A DNA stretch of 64,000 nt from Macrotis lagotis (GCF_037893015.1 NC_133658.1:173309579-173373578); one strand, 5' to 3'; positions 48,180 to 61,639 are shown, counted from the stretch's first letter. Notes: a model not told the origin generated them from the letters alone. A program made the numbers and translations.

Positions 48180-48335
48180 CATCTAGTCCATCCTTCCCTG
48201 TATTACAGTTAAAGAAACTGGAACTCAGAGAAGTTAAAGTTATTTGCCCAGGGTCACACAGCATTAAATAGCAGGAATGAACTTGGCCCTTCCTGACTCC
48301 ATAATGTCATTTGCTCTACCACTTTGTCTTTAGGT
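48180..48335 (-). mobile_element. MIR-type SINE relic
   Basis: 'ttatttgcccagggtcacac' with flanks is antisense MIR. Confidence 0.6.
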
Positions 48336-50150
48336 ATCATAAGCAGTTCTGATCAACTTAAACTAAAATTTCTTTGATAAGCAAAGAGTTGATTTAATAA
48401 CAAGATTTGGAGAGAGATGAGGTATGAATGGGGTATGTTTTCAGTGTTTACATAACAGCTTCCTTTTTTTTTTTTAAAGCTTCTTTCTGAACATGCTGAT
48501 AGTGTATGTTTGGGAAATATGCTACAGATATTCCCTGTTTCTTCCTTTTTCTCTAAATCAAAGCAAGACAAAGGATCTTCTGTGCTTTGGTGCATGTGTC
48601 ACAGTCACAGTGTGGGTATATATAGAGAGAGACAGTGTTGAGCTTTTGTCTTTGAATTTAATATTTCTGTCAAATAAACTTTTTTTTTGGGGGGGGAAGA
48701 AAACATCTGCCTTTGGCAACAAAAAAAGATTACAGTGAACATTGTGAGAGTTGGTTTAACTCCAGTGCTATATTCAGGTGCTCCTCAAGAATAAGGATCA
48801 TGTCTGACTTGTTTTTTAAAAAAAATAATTTTTCGTTATTGCAGTAGAAATTAAGGTAAACTGAGGCACAAAATTCCAAACATGATATATGTTATGCTAG
48901 CAGTGACTAATAAGTTGAGTCAAGGGCTTCTCTCAATGAGCGGAGACCTTCGGTGGGGGCTGATAAGGTCTTTTCTAACAATAACATGACAGAAAATACT
49001 TGGGCAGCATAAGACTGTCTTCTAATTGACTATCCATTTTCAATTTTATACCTCAATGTCTGACACAGTAGATGCTTAGTAAATCTTTGTATAATTGAAT
49101 TTAGGAAACATGGTTAACATTTTGTATTTTTAAAATTTGTGGTTATGAAGATTATATTTTGGGGATAATCTGTGTCATAGATTTTATCTGATAGCGTTTG
49201 GCTAATTGAATGATGCAGATAAAGTTAAATTATGACTTGGAATTTTTATACATACAAAAATCTGTGAACTCATCACTGTGGTACTCTTTCCATTGGTAGA
49301 GTGGAAACCCTTACCTTCTTATCCCATCTGATTCTTGTCCTTGTCATTACATAAATTCTTAAGGAAAAAGGACTTGCACAATGTTTTTTATTATTTTGTG
49401 GATACTGGTGGAAGCATTCTTTATGAGGACTTCAGAAAGAAACATATAGACTTGTATGGATTTCCATACTAAGGCCAAATATTTACAGATGCCTAAGTTG
49501 CCTTAAAGGTATGGACCCTGTGCATATTTTAGATGGTTATACAAAAAGAAAATTCATTCCATAGTGTAAAAATACTTTTTTTTCCAGTGAGATATAGCCC
49601 TTAACACCTAGCAATTAATAAATTCTCATTGATGGATTCTATGCCATGCCAAAATTAGATCATATTTCTTGAAAAATGTACCAATTCTTACTTTCTAGGC
49701 AATGTTAATGTTAAACAGTTGGTTAGACCATAGAGCTTGTCTGTAAGTCTATAAGTAGACACTCCAAGTGGATAATGATCTGGGTCCAGAATTGAAAAGG
49801 ACAAGAGTGATGAGAATTTCAGAGTTCTTTTAATTTCTTCAAGATTCTTAAGACCTAACCCTATCTTTTAACACCAGTATTGTATTCTCCCAGAAATGTT
49901 TGACTGTGAGTCATGAAACTGTATTCTCCAAAGAATTCAAGTTGATTACCCAGAAACATTGGAAACTGGTAGGTGTGAGCAGCTGCAACACATAAATAAA
50001 GAATTATGCAGGAAAAGCATTGCAAAGTTAATGTAAGGCATACATGAAAAAAAAATGAAGTGTTCTTGTGGGAGATGGGATGAGAGTGAGAGTTGAACTA
50101 TGGATAGAGAGCTATTGTACTTCCCAGGTATCTTTGAGATGTCTAGGGAA
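48336..50150. other. Unassigned intronic sequence
   Basis: A short CR1-like scrap lies near 48780. No exon or clear repeat otherwise. Confidence 0.4.
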
Positions 50151-50154
50151 TAAG

Positions 50155-50665
50155 ATGATATTTATAATAAAGTATTTATTAGATTCCAGGCATTATACTA
50201 AAAGCTGCAGATAGCAGTATAAGAAATTCAGGCAGTCCCTTCTTCCAAGAGCTTTCAGGCTAAGTGGGGGGAGGCCAAACATAAATAGGGAGCTGGGTTT
50301 TGAGGGAAGTCCAACCTTCCTAATGGGAGGAAGAGGAAGAGGAGAAGGATGAAGATGATGACTAGATGGTGAGCAATAGTGTCTGGAAATGGCTTGGAAG
50401 GAAATCTCCCAGAGCTCTGGCTGGAGCCCCTGTATGGAACTTCTCAGGGGAGATGAATATAGCATGGGCTATAATTCTCTATCAATGAGACCATAGATCT
50501 GCTGGTGAATTCTGGCAATGGATATCTCCAATTATCCCAATCTATTGGCCATTGGACCCACATGGCTTTGGAGGAGAGAGTCAGGCTGGTGACTTTGCAC
50601 AGCACTGCCTCACTTAAATCTCAATCATGGCATCGTATTCCTGATGTCATAGTTCTCTTCAAGAA
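50155..50665 (+). mobile_element. L2-like fragment then MAR1 3' body
   Basis: 50155-50290 carries L2 text (tttattagattccaggcatt). 50505-50665 is a headless MAR1-like 3' body (ggccattggacccacatggc ... gatgtcatagttctcttcaa). Confidence 0.55.
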
Positions 50666-51700
50666 TTAAGGAGAAATCACAACAACAACTTCCGTTAATG
50701 GTAGAGGTTGTTGAGAAGTAGTAGAATACTGCAGTCTGAAGAATCAGTTGTAATAGAGAGTTTTGTGAAGAGCATGAGTAGGTTACAACCCATGAATGAG
50801 AAATTCTGATCAAAAGATGAAAAGACATAAAAAATGAAAAAAATAAAAAAGAAACATGCTTTTTTTTGCTACATAGTACTAGTGTGACAATCAACTGACA
50901 ACATATGCTTCATTAATAGTCATGCAGGGTTGTCCTCTAATATGCTGGCTGAACTGCAGTGATAATTTTATGAGATGACATAGACACTGGTTGCTCAAAA
51001 GAGATTGCAATCTGCATTGTCAGGACTAGTATCTACATTGATGAGATCACATCTTGATTGGAGTACCAGGGGAACAATGTTATCCTTTACTCTCATTACA
51101 TTAAACTGAGCAATTCTGAGGGACTGTAAATATCTTCAGTTCATACTGAGCCAGTCTTTGAATATCCTTTAGTGCATTGACTTGCTACTTCACTAAATCC
51201 TGTTTTTCTAATAAAAGTTGTTACTGTGAACACTTTTAAAATCTTCTATCCAGAGGGATCCTTGCATGTTTTCTCAAATATCTACTCTTTGATTAAGAGA
51301 ATTTTAAGTGACATTTTGTATTTTGAGAAAACTATAGTTTGTCATTTTTTTGCTAGAATATTTATACAATCTAACTTTTATTTCTCATCTTTCCATCCTT
51401 ATCCAGAAGAGCAATATTATCTAAATATAAATTCTTTGTAAAACTTATTACTTGTTACTGTATCCTCTGCTATGTAATCCTCATCCTTGTTTATTGGCAA
51501 GGATTTTGCTCTGCATATTCGTATTAGAAATAGCTTCTTTTGTATATCAATTTCCTACTGTTTTCAGCTGTGGAGAATATAAAGAGCCAGCCTGGCTTTG
51601 GACATGATAACTTTGAGGTTAAATAGTAGGATGGCCAGGCATAAGTGATGAGTTGGCAGTTGAAAAGGTACATCTGGAGCAGAGGAGACAAGTTAAAACT
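50666..51700. other. Unassigned intronic sequence
   Basis: No exon or repeat family recognised. Confidence 0.4.
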
Positions 51701-51714
51701 GAAAAAAAATATTT

Positions 51715-52198
51715 ATTTATTTATTTATTGTTAAATTTTAGTTCTGAGATTTTTACCTTTCTTCTGCCCAAGCCCACCATAGAGAAGACCAACATTGACA
51801 AAGATTATGGTTCTTTTTCTGGATGTAGCTAGCATCTTTCTTCAGATGTTCTTAGTAGTTGATTTAAATATTCATATATCTTAGAATAACCTAATCATTT
51901 ACATTTATTCTTCAAACAGTATTGCCCTTACTTCATTTTACTTTTCGTTGTTTCATGAGTCTTTTCATATCTTCTTAAAATCAACCTGCTCATCATTTCT
52001 TATAGTAGATTAGTATTCCTTCACCATCATATACCACAACTTATTCAGCAGTTTCCCCATTTGTTGTAAATCTCTTTAATTTCCAGATTTTTGCCATCAA
52101 CAAAGAGAATTGATACTAATATTTTGGAATATAAAGTTTCTTTCCCTTTTTTCTCTGACACCTTGGGAAACATTTAATAGTGCTATTGTTAGGTCAGA

Positions 52199-52238
<40 letters not shown>

Positions 52239-52880
52239 ATATGTGTGTGTGTATATATATATATGTATATATATATAATATGCAGTTTTATGATTTCAGA
52301 TTCTTCTCCAAAATGGAGAAAATGTTCGCCAACAGTGTATTAATGACCTAGTTTTCCCATATTCCCTACAAAATTTGTCAGTTTTACTGTTCACAATTTT
52401 AGTCAATCTGATAGCTATGAGATGGTATCTCAAAGTTGTTTTTGATTTTCATTTATCCAAAAAATAATAATTTAGAGCATTTTTTCATGTGACTATAAAA
52501 TAGTTTTGATTTCTAAAAAAAACTATTTGGTCATATTTATGATCATATATGAATTGGGTAATGACTTACATTTTAAAAATTTGACAAAGTTTTCTACATA
52601 TTTGAAATATGAGGTCTTTGTCTAAGGAACTATTAGATTTCTCCAATTTCTGCTTCTAATCTTGGTTTTATTTCTACAAAGCTTATTTATTAATATAATC
52701 AAAATTATCCTTTTACATCTTACAATGCTCTCTATCTCTTATTTATTCATAAATTCTCTTATCCTTAACTATGATAGATATTTTATTTTAATTTACTTAT
52801 CTCCCTTTATTTTTAGGTCATATCTTGGCAAATAGTATCAGATATTGATATCTATCTATCTAGATATACCATAGGTAGAC
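51715..52880 (-). mobile_element. L1 ORF2 3' region, antisense, with microsatellite
   Basis: The minus strand matches the L1 ORF2 terminal region ('gatagctatgagatggtatc', 'cttattcagcagtttcccca'), as in other mammal L1 ends. A TA/GTA microsatellite (52200-52279) interrupts it. Confidence 0.65.
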
Positions 52881-52919
52881 TATACATAGTTTCTATCAAA
52901 CTGTTTTTCAAACAATTTT

Positions 52920-53069
52920 TTTTTTAGGTTTTTGTAAGGCAGATGGGGTTAAGTGGCTTGCCCAAGGCCACTCAGCTAGGTAATTATTAAGTGTCTGAGA
53001 CCGGATTTGAATCCAGGTACTCCTGACTCCAAGGCCGATGCTTTATCCACTACACCACCTAGCTGCCCC
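52920..53069 (-). mobile_element. tRNA-derived marsupial SINE
   Basis: Full-length minus copy. TSD tttcaaacaatttt (52906-52919) and tttccaacaatttt (53070-53083), one mismatch. Confidence 0.95.
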
Positions 53070-53189
53070 TTTCCAACAATTTTAACCAAAAAAGTGAATT
53101 CTTATCCTGAAAGCTTAAATCTTTGCATTTATCAGGCTCAATAATATCTACTCTGTTCCAATGAGGAGGCACTGTTGAGGTTAAAGATT

Positions 53190-53315
53190 TAAGCAAGAGT
53201 GTCCTGGAGCCAGTTTTGAGAACTCACTTAAATTTTAAATGTGAACTTTTATACCTTATAAATCAACAAATGCTGCAAATCAGAGCTTGAATTATTGTTT
53301 CATTGTTGAGATTTA
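53190..53315 (+). repeat. Unnamed dispersed repeat, copy 1
   Basis: 'gcaagagtgtcctggagcca ... aattattgtttcattgtt' resembles 56793-56908 in the same orientation. Family not named. Confidence 0.5.
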
Positions 53316-53367
53316 AGAAAGTAAAGGAGAAAATATTAATGAAAATTAAACATAAAAATGAATCATG

Positions 53368-53389
53368 CCCCCCCCCCCCCCCCCCCCCC
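53368..53389 (+). repeat. 22-base poly-C run
   Basis: Perfect C homopolymer. Long G/C runs are unstable and error-prone, so its length is unsure. Confidence 0.9.
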
Positions 53390-54130
53390 AGAGCTTGTTG
53401 TCAAACATTTACTAACACCCTTGGTTGTCATCCATGAAGAGACAGTAGCTAAAATGTGTTGAAATGCTAAAGAAAGGAAGGAATTTAGATTAAAGTGCAT
53501 ATGTAGAGTTTTTGTCAGAGATTGGGGGAAAATGAGGGAGAAGTAGGAGATGTTGTCAAGGGGTTTTGAAAAGAACTTCATTTCAAGTTACTTTGCTATC
53601 AGTGTTCTTAGTTTTTTCAGATCTCACAATTTTGTGATCCTTTGAATTTAGGAAGCAAGGAAATAAATGTGGTGACTTTTTTTCAGGGTTTTTTTTTTTG
53701 GTGAAGGGGAGAAAGGAAGCGTGGTAGCTTGAGGCCATAGCTAGCAGGATTCAGAAAATATGTATTGTAAATAAAGGTGGCATGAGAATACTTACTTCAG
53801 GAAGGGAAGAAGCCGTTATAGATGGAATAGTTTATGTTATGAAAGGAAGTCCTAGAGGAGGCAGAACAAATAGCCCTTGGATTCAGGTGGAGTTGTTAAC
53901 TTTGCAAATGAGAAAGGACCGCTTCCCTAGAGACAGAAGGGCAGTTGAGGGAGCACGTTTAGTTTAGCTGCCTTGTTTTCTTTCAAGTAACAGGTAAAAG
54001 AAATACTAGGCTAAAGGCAGAGTGAAGGTCAGAGGGCAGAATATAGAGGTCTGGGTAAGGCTAGCAAAGGTGAAAAACCTATCAGAAGCTGGGTAATCCA
54101 CTTTGTGACTGTGGGCTGGTGGGAGAGTCT
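53390..54130. other. Unassigned intronic sequence
   Basis: No exon or repeat recognised. Confidence 0.4.
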
Positions 54131-54131
54131 G

Positions 54132-54435
54132 TAGAGGACAGTTAGATGGCACAGTGGGTAGAATGCCGGCCCTGAAGTCAGGAGGACTTGAGTTTGAACC
54201 TGGTCTCAGACACTTAGGAGCTGTGTGACCTTGGGCAGGTCATTTAACCCTGATTGCCTCGCCATCTCCAGTCATCCTGATCCATATCTGGCCACTGGAC
54301 CCATATGACTCTGGAGGAGAAAGTGAGACTGGCGACTTAGCACAGCTCCCCTCACTTAAATTCAGTTCATATGCCTGTCATGGCATCCTCTTCTTGATGT
54401 CATAGTCTTCTTTGAGAATGAAGCATAAAACTTCC
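54132..54435 (+). mobile_element. MAR1-like SINE, near full length
   Basis: tRNA head (gttagatggcacagtgggta), core, MAR1 body (ctggccactggacccatatg) and the final ttctttgagaatgaagc are all present and in order. Confidence 0.85.
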
Positions 54436-55625
54436 CTCAGATTCTGAAGTGAGGGAGGACGACATGAAGTCAGCTGAGGAGTAGCCTGGGGGGCTGGCTT
54501 TCTTGCTTTCTTGCTTTCTTGCTTTCTGACTGGTGAAATTTCCCAAGCAGCATTTCTACCTTCTCCATCTGGTTCCACCTCTAGTAACAGGTAACTCAGC
54601 ACTACTCTTCTATGACATCACTCATAACATCTGTGAGCTTCCCTTATCACCACTCTTGTATTTCTTGCAGCCTTCTACTGGAAGTTAGGCTTCTGAGGGC
54701 AGCGACTATCTCTGTTTGTGTTTTCAGCTTTTGGCACAGGATCTTAACAGCTTAATAAGGCCTTTTTAAAAAAAAATTCATTATTTACTGAGAGCGAATC
54801 ATACATTTAAGAACTGCTAGAGATTAGAGTTGGGGTGGCCTGAAGAAGGGAGAAATGCTCTGGAATAGTAACTGTGGGCAGGTTAATAAGGAGCAACAGT
54901 GGATCGATAGCCAGTTTTCTATTCCACAGTATAGAGTTGTAGTGAAAATTCCAGTTTTGTTCTGAAATCACCTTAGGCAACACACACACACATCCCTAGG
55001 TACATGAGGAAAGCATGTGGAGAGGGGAACTGGGATTTGGCAAGATAGGTGTAGGTGAAGGCTATAGGAATTCTAGAGTTGATCATTGAAATGGTTGGTC
55101 AAGGTTTCGGCTTTACCACTTAGACCAGTAAAAGAGGGGGCCGTGAAGGTCAAGTGAAAAATTCTGAGAGATGAACTGAAAATTGTCAGAAGGGGAATTT
55201 ATGGTTTATGAAGCATTTTAGAGTAATAAGGTCTAGGGTGTGACTTTTTCTTGGGTGATTGAGGTGGGGTGGAGGTGGAGATCCAGGTGTTAGAAGAATG
55301 AAATCTGAGTGGTAAAGGTAAGGATTGTAGCCCGGAAAGGTGAAGTGGAAAATAATGAGTCAAGATCTAATGTCATTACTTAAGGGTGGGAGAGTCCCCT
55401 GGGAATTTTGGTCCATTACTGCAGTGTGTGGAGTGGAGAGGGTGGTTTAAAGAAAAGATTGTGTGTGTGTGTGTGTGTATTTTTTTTTCTGGGTACCTGT
55501 GACTTTCTTTTGGGTTAAGGAATTGCTATGTAGGAACCCTTCTCCTAATTGGATATCTGCTCTGCAAACTGAATGTTAAAGAGTGGTATGAGAAATTGGG
55601 AAGTTGAATAACTTGTCCAGTTATG
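54436..55625. other. Unassigned, with an 8-bp tandem repeat
   Basis: ctttcttg repeats about four times at 54497-54528, and a GT run lies at 55461-55480. Otherwise nothing recognised. Confidence 0.5.
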
Positions 55626-55629
55626 GTTA

Positions 55630-55800
55630 GTCAACAAGCATTTATTTGTTAAGACTTATCATATGCTGGCCATTGTGCTAAGTTTTGGGGTATTGGGAAT
55701 GCAAATAAAAGCAAAAAAAAAACCAAGCCCTTCTCTGAAGTTTACACTCTAATGAAGAAGAAAACATAATAAGAAATCTGGAAAGGGGGAACAGGAGGGG
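55630..55800 (+). mobile_element. L2-type LINE fragment
   Basis: 'caacaagcatttatttgtta', 'tgctggccattgtgctaagt' and 'gaagtttacactctaatgaa' match the L2 3' region. Confidence 0.6.
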
Positions 55801-57530
55801 AAGGAGATTACTCAGGGCATGATAGAAGAATCTGGATTGCAGTGAAGAGATGTTGGCCTGTGTCCTTCTGCCAGTGGAGGTTCTGGGAGGAGCCATCCAT
55901 AAGAGTGGGGCTACAGAAGCAGCCCCAGGGCTGCAGGGTCCTGATGATGGAAGCTGCGGGGTGCAGCTGGCCAGGTGAGAAATGCAGAGGAGTCAGTAAG
56001 GCTTCAGCCTGGGACTTGAAGGAAGCCAAGTCTTCCTGGCTCAAAGTCCGGCTTTCTGTGCTACTGCCTCTCACACACGTAATTGAACTTCAGAAAATTG
56101 AGCAGATTACGAGCAAGAAAGCAAGTGTTGTTGTGGTTAATTCACTTTGACATCCTGTTGATAATCAAACAGTGACTATAATTATTTCTCTGTGTCCCAC
56201 TCTGGATTATCTCTGTGGTGAAGCCTTGGTGTTGGCTGTTTGCAGCTGTGTTTGGAGTCACAGCTCACTAGCTAGTCGCTGTGCATGGCAACTCCTTGAT
56301 AATGACATTTTCTAAGAAGTTCAGGGGAATTTAGGGATATTGCCTGAAATGGCCTCCAGTAGCCTTCTCAATATTTAATTGGTTCCCCCCCTCACAATTT
56401 AGCGGTAGGAGTTGATGATTTCACATAAATTAGCTTGGAGCCAAGAGGTCCCAGGTTGTGAGGGTATTTCCTTTTTATCCCACCTCTCAGCAGCGCTTTC
56501 TAACTGCTGAGCTGAGAAGGTGTTCAAACTCAATTCAGTTTTAGAAGGTGCCAGGTTCCTTTTGGCGGATGTGGTGGTCATCACCAAAAGATGCCACCAG
56601 ACGATGCATCTTTTTGGCCACAACAGCTCATGGTGAGGAACGGTTGTAATCTGTGTCAGTGGCAGGGATGTCCAGTTTTTTGAAGACCTGTGCAGAATAG
56701 AAAGCTTCCAAAGTTTTTGTCCTGAGCTTGCTTTTAGATATTTTCATAGTTTACTTTGCTCTTTGTGGCTCTTATTCTGAAAGCTATTTTGAGGTGTATG
56801 CAAGAGTGTGCTGGAGCCAGCTCTGACCTGTTAAATTTTCAGTGTGAACATTTATACTGGAAATTGGCAAAGTCTCCAACTGAGGGCTTGGCTTATTGTT
56901 TTGTTAAACTTAACATTGAATTTAATTAAACATTAAACTCAAAAGTATGCTGCAACCTCTAATTTAACCTGCAACCTGAGAATTCTTTTATAAATGTAGA
57001 GAGGTATTGATAGGGATCGGTCTGTGGATATAGATTTTCAAAGTTGATCTTTTTATTTGTTGTTAAAAATAATTTGCCCTTTAGAATAAAGGACCTTTCA
57101 AAGTCTTTAAGTTTTATCAGAATTTCTAACAGTCTAATAATATTGACGAAGAGGTCCCAGAGAAGTGATATATAGCTAATGTCAATAGGAGCAACAACAA
57201 CAAAAAAAACAACTTCAGGATTCTCTGCATTTACTCAGTGCAATAACTATTTTCTAAAATGTTGGTAACTATAAGTGTTGAGATCCGATGGGGTTTCATA
57301 GCATACAGTCCTTGTTTATAGAGTTAATGTGATACTTTTATGAATAGACAGTCTAGCTAGGATCAGTATGGTAACTGGACTAACAAGGGTACAAAGGGAG
57401 ATTAGATCCTGGGGCAATGTAAATATTGGTATGTAGTGTTCTGCTTCTGAGTGTATATATGTTAACTGTCTCTTTCTAACATGGTTTATGCTCTTGTTAA
57501 CTTCAAGAGATGACATTCTATTTACTGAGA
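55801..57530. other. Unassigned, with copy 2 of an unnamed repeat
   Basis: 56793-56908 is the second copy of the repeat at 53190. Short frames at 55842-56150 and 56399-56623 resemble no known protein. Confidence 0.4.
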
Positions 57531-57534
57531 AACC

Positions 57535-58050
57535 ACTAGGTAGCTAGGTGGTATAATGAACAGAAGGCTGGCCTAGAAGCAGGAAGACCTGAATTCAAAT
57601 AGTGCTTCAGTGACTCACTCACTATGAGATCATCTTGGGCAAGTCTAGTACCTCCTTCCCAGAGTTGTAAAGGTCACAAGAGCTAACATGTGCAAGGTAC
57701 TTTATGGTTAGCAAAGTGCTGTGTAAATATTAGATATTACTATTATAAATAAATTACAAAACTGATAACTAAAATTGTAAATAAGTAATAAATCACTATA
57801 TAAATCAGTCAATAAGCATTTATTTAATAGTGCTTGTCTCAGGGCAACTGGTAGTACAGTGGATAAATTGTTGGCATTGGGGTCAGGAAAACCCGAGTTC
57901 TAATGTGACCTCAAACTTATTAGCTATATGAACTTTGGCTAGTCACTTAACCTCTGCTTCTGTTTCTCTAACTGTAAAATGGGGATAAAAATGAAGTATG
58001 TAGCACAATTTCTGGCTCATAGTAGGTTTATATAAATGCTAGTTATTGTT
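57535..58050 (+). mobile_element. Two MIR/THER1-type SINEs
   Basis: 57535-57745 (gtagctaggtggtataatga ... caaagtgctgtgtaaatatt) and 57840-58050 (gtagtacagtggataaattg ... aactgtaaaatggggataaa) each keep head, core and 3' motifs in order. Confidence 0.7.
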
Positions 58051-58855
58051 TTTGTTATTAAGAAGGAAGAAATGAGATAATCATCCAAATATACAGACTA
58101 CCTATTTCCCCTTCATATTTATAATTATAAAATATACAAGTCAGACTTGCAATATTACAGAAAATGAATTCATGGTTGGAGGAGGGGAGTGAGGTGTGCT
58201 TTCTCCAAAAGTGATATGTAAAAAAAAGCAAGTTCTGCTTAATGAAATCCTTTATCTCAAAGGTAATAGGTTCTTCTCTTCATATTTACTTCTTTCTTTT
58301 TGTTTATTGAGCTGGCACATGGCTAAAAAAATGTTTCCTCCAATTGGGGAACCTCCTTAAGTAACAAAATCAACTGTTAATTTTATCACATTCCCAATAT
58401 AACTTATCTCAACAAAAGAACCCACAAAGGAATTAAAAATAACTTAGAAAGAAAGGAAATAGATTGTTGTTACTTCAAGGTAGGAGCTTCTCATATGAGT
58501 TTCTTGCCTCAGTTTTCTAAACTATAAAATGGGGATAATAATTGCAGGGTGGTTGTAAGGATTAACTGAGATATTTGTAAAGCACTTAGGACATAATAGA
58601 TACTATGTAATTACTAGCTATTATGATTATTATTATTGATAAGAATAGAAATTATTGATCAGTATAGGAAACATTTGCATCTTATGTTTTTTTTTTCTCA
58701 TGTCTTTAGGCCTATATCATTATTTTTCTTTTGCTGAGTGTCTTTCCATCCCAAGTTAAGTTAAAGGTATTAACATAATTGTAATAAGAGACTGATAGAA
58801 TATTTTCATTCTGGTTTATTTAGAATGATAGTTTGCCTCACAACTCTCAGGTAAC
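58051..58855. other. Unassigned, with a MIR relic
   Basis: 58500-58630 is MIR-like (ctcagttttctaaactataa). The rest is unassigned. Confidence 0.45.
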
Positions 58856-58859
58856 ATTT

Positions 58860-61593
58860 TTCACATTATTTTATTTTCCAATTACATGCAAAGGTTCTTT
58901 TCACCATTCATCCTTTTTGCAAACTTTTGAGTTTCACATTTTTCTACCACCCTCTTTTCCCTCCCCCTCCCTATGATGATGAATAGTTTTTTATTTTCAT
59001 TGCCTAGAATTTTTCCTTTTTAATGGTTTATTTATTTTCATATCATTGCAATTATCTTGTGAAAGTAACAATACCCCCACCCCAAAAGATAGAAAAACCT
59101 TAAAAGAAATGAAGTGGGGGTGGGGAAAGTGTGCTTCTGTCTTTGTTCAGATTCCATCAACTCTGTCTCTGGGATGAGTTGCCTTCATTATCATAAGTCC
59201 ATCAGAGAAATTGTTTGGACAGCTTTTTCCCACAGCTGCTATTGCTAGCTGTATTTCTCTCCATCTTATTCCTTCTCATTCTCATTTATTCTATTATTTC
59301 TCTCTCTCCTTTCACCCTGTCCCTCCTCATAAGTGTGCTGTATCTGATCACCTTCTCCCATGATCTTGCCTCTTCTATCACCTATATTCTCCCTCCCCTC
59401 CTCCTGTCCCCTTCTTCCACCCTTTTCCTCTTATTTTTCTCTAGGGTAAGATGGATTTCTATATCCTATTGATTGTGTATGTTATTTCTTCACTGAACCA
59501 TTTCTGATGAGAATGAAGGCTCACTTACTCCCCCTCACCTTCCTCCTTCCACTCCATTGCAAGAGATTTTTCTTGACTCTTTTATGTGAAATATCTTAGT
59601 CCATTCTACCACTCCTTTCCCTTTTTTTCCACTACATTCCTTTGTCTTCATCAATGATTCCATCTTTATACTCTATTATACTGTTATATAGAATATATCC
59701 TTCTAACTGCTTTATTGAGATGATTCATATGAGTTATCTGTATCATTTTCCCATACAGAAATACAGGCAGTTCAATATCATTAAATCTCTCATAATTACT
59801 CCTCATCCACTCTCTCTTTGCTTCACTTGAGTCCTATACTTGAAGATAAAAGTTTCTGTTCAGCTCTGATTGTTTCAACAGGAAAGCTTGAAAGTCCTGT
59901 TTCACTGAATGTCCATCTTTTCTCCTGAAAGACGATGTTCACTTTTGCGGTGTTTTAGATGATTCTCGGTTGTAATCCAAGCTCTTTTGCCTTCTGGAGT
60001 ATCATATTCCAAGCTTTATGAGCTCTTAATGTAGATGCTGCTAAATCCTGTGTAATCCTGATTGTAGTTCCACAGTAGTTAAATTGTTTCTGGAAGGTGG
60101 TAGTATTTTCTCTTTGACTTGGGCATTCTGGAATTTGGCTATAATATTCTTGGGAGTTTTTATTTTGGGATCTCTTTTAGGAGGTGATCAGTAGATTCCC
60201 TCAATTTCTATTTTTACCCTGTTTCTAGGATCTCAGGGCAATTTTGCTGGATTATTTCTTGAAAAAATTAAGCCTAGGCACTTTTCCTGGTCATGACTTT
60301 CAGGTAGTCCACTAATTTTTAAATTATCTCTTCTGGATCAGTTTCCCAGGTCAATTATTTTTCCAATGAGATATTTCACATTTTCTTTTGGTTTTTGTTC
60401 TTTTGGTTTTGTTTTTATTGTTTCTTGATTTCTCCAAAGTCATCAGCTTCTCTTAGTCCATTCTATGTTTAAAGGAGTTATTTGCTTCAGAGAACTTTTT
60501 TATCTCCTTTTCCACCTGGCCAGTTCTGCTCTTTAAGGCATTTTCTCTTCATTTGCTTTTTCCCACTTGACCTAAACTGGTTTTTAAGATGTTATTTTCT
60601 TCAGGTTTTTTTTTTTTGGTATCTCCACTAAGCTGCTGACTTGTCTTTCTTGATTTACCTGCATTACTCTCATTCTTCTTCCCAATTTTTCCTCTACCTC
60701 CTTTACTTGCTTTTCAGAATCTTTTTTGAGCTCATAGCCTGAGACCAATTCCCATTTATCTTAGGCTTTGGTTACAGAAGCTTCAAGTTTTGTCATCTTC
60801 TGAGTGTGTATTTTGATCCTCCGTGGGATCAAAGTAATTTTTTATGGTCAGATTCTTCTTTTTTCTTCTGTTTGCTCATTTCTTCAGCCTATGACTGATT
60901 TACTGCACTTCCAAAACCTTTGGAGGTTTTTGGATACCCCCCTGGGACCCCAGTTTCTTCAGAGTCTTATGAGAGACCCTGACTGCTCTCCTGATCTGCG
61001 TGCGCTCTGGTCTGTGGATGACCACTGGCCCTCCCCTGGAGCTGTGAGGAGGGTCCCTGCTCTGCTATGGCACATACCGGGGCCCAGACTGCGACCTGGA
61101 TCTGAGTATGGGCCAAGCAGCAGAATCCTGTCCTAGATACCAGAGAGACCTCTGCAGTGTCCCCAGCACCCTTACTGTTCGTGGGCTGCGCAGCCCTGCA
61201 GGTTCCCGTGGCGGGGCTGTCCTGAGGCTGGTGCTGGCCTGGCTCCTTGATTGCTCCAGTGCCGCAGAGTTCTCTCATCCACCCTTCAGGCCTTCTCCTG
61301 CAGTGCTTGGGACAAGAGGTCTGGAAACTGCTTCCTCTGCCACAGACCCAGGTGCCCCATGGGTTATTCCTGGAAGGCTGGAGCCGCTTTCTCGGGGCAA
61401 TGTGGCTCTGGCCATTTGTTTCCAACCCCTGGTCCGGTGAAACAGACCTTTCCCTCAGATCTTTCAAGTTATCTTGGACTGGGAAATTGTGGGTTCTGCC
61501 CCTCTAAATTTTGGCTAGTCATAATTTTATGACTTTTGGAGATTTTGGGGAATGAGTTTCTAGGAATTTTTGCCCTATCTTGGCTCCTCCCCA
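58860..61593 (-). mobile_element. HAL1/L1-like element with 5' UTR and ORF1, no ORF2 seen
   Basis: Read on the minus strand it begins near 61593 (ggggaggagccaagatag, a typical marsupial L1 5' end), passes a GC-rich 5' UTR (about 60850-61593), then a decayed ORF1 (about 59850-60850) with a coiled-coil-like Lys/Glu-rich half and an RNA-binding-type C-terminal half. It then enters purine-rich 3' sequence down to about 58860. I see no endonuclease or RT region, matching the half-L1 (HAL1) layout known from mammals. Many stops make it inactive. Frames in the GC-rich 5' UTR are not genes. Confidence 0.65.
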
Positions 61594-61639
61594 ACAATGA
61601 ACAATTTGATAGAAGTTGTACATGTATAACCATGTGTAA

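Noticed and set aside
60804..61532. Frames of 86-166 codons in GC-rich sequence
   Set aside because: This is the LINE 5' UTR; the frames overlap on both strands and match no protein.
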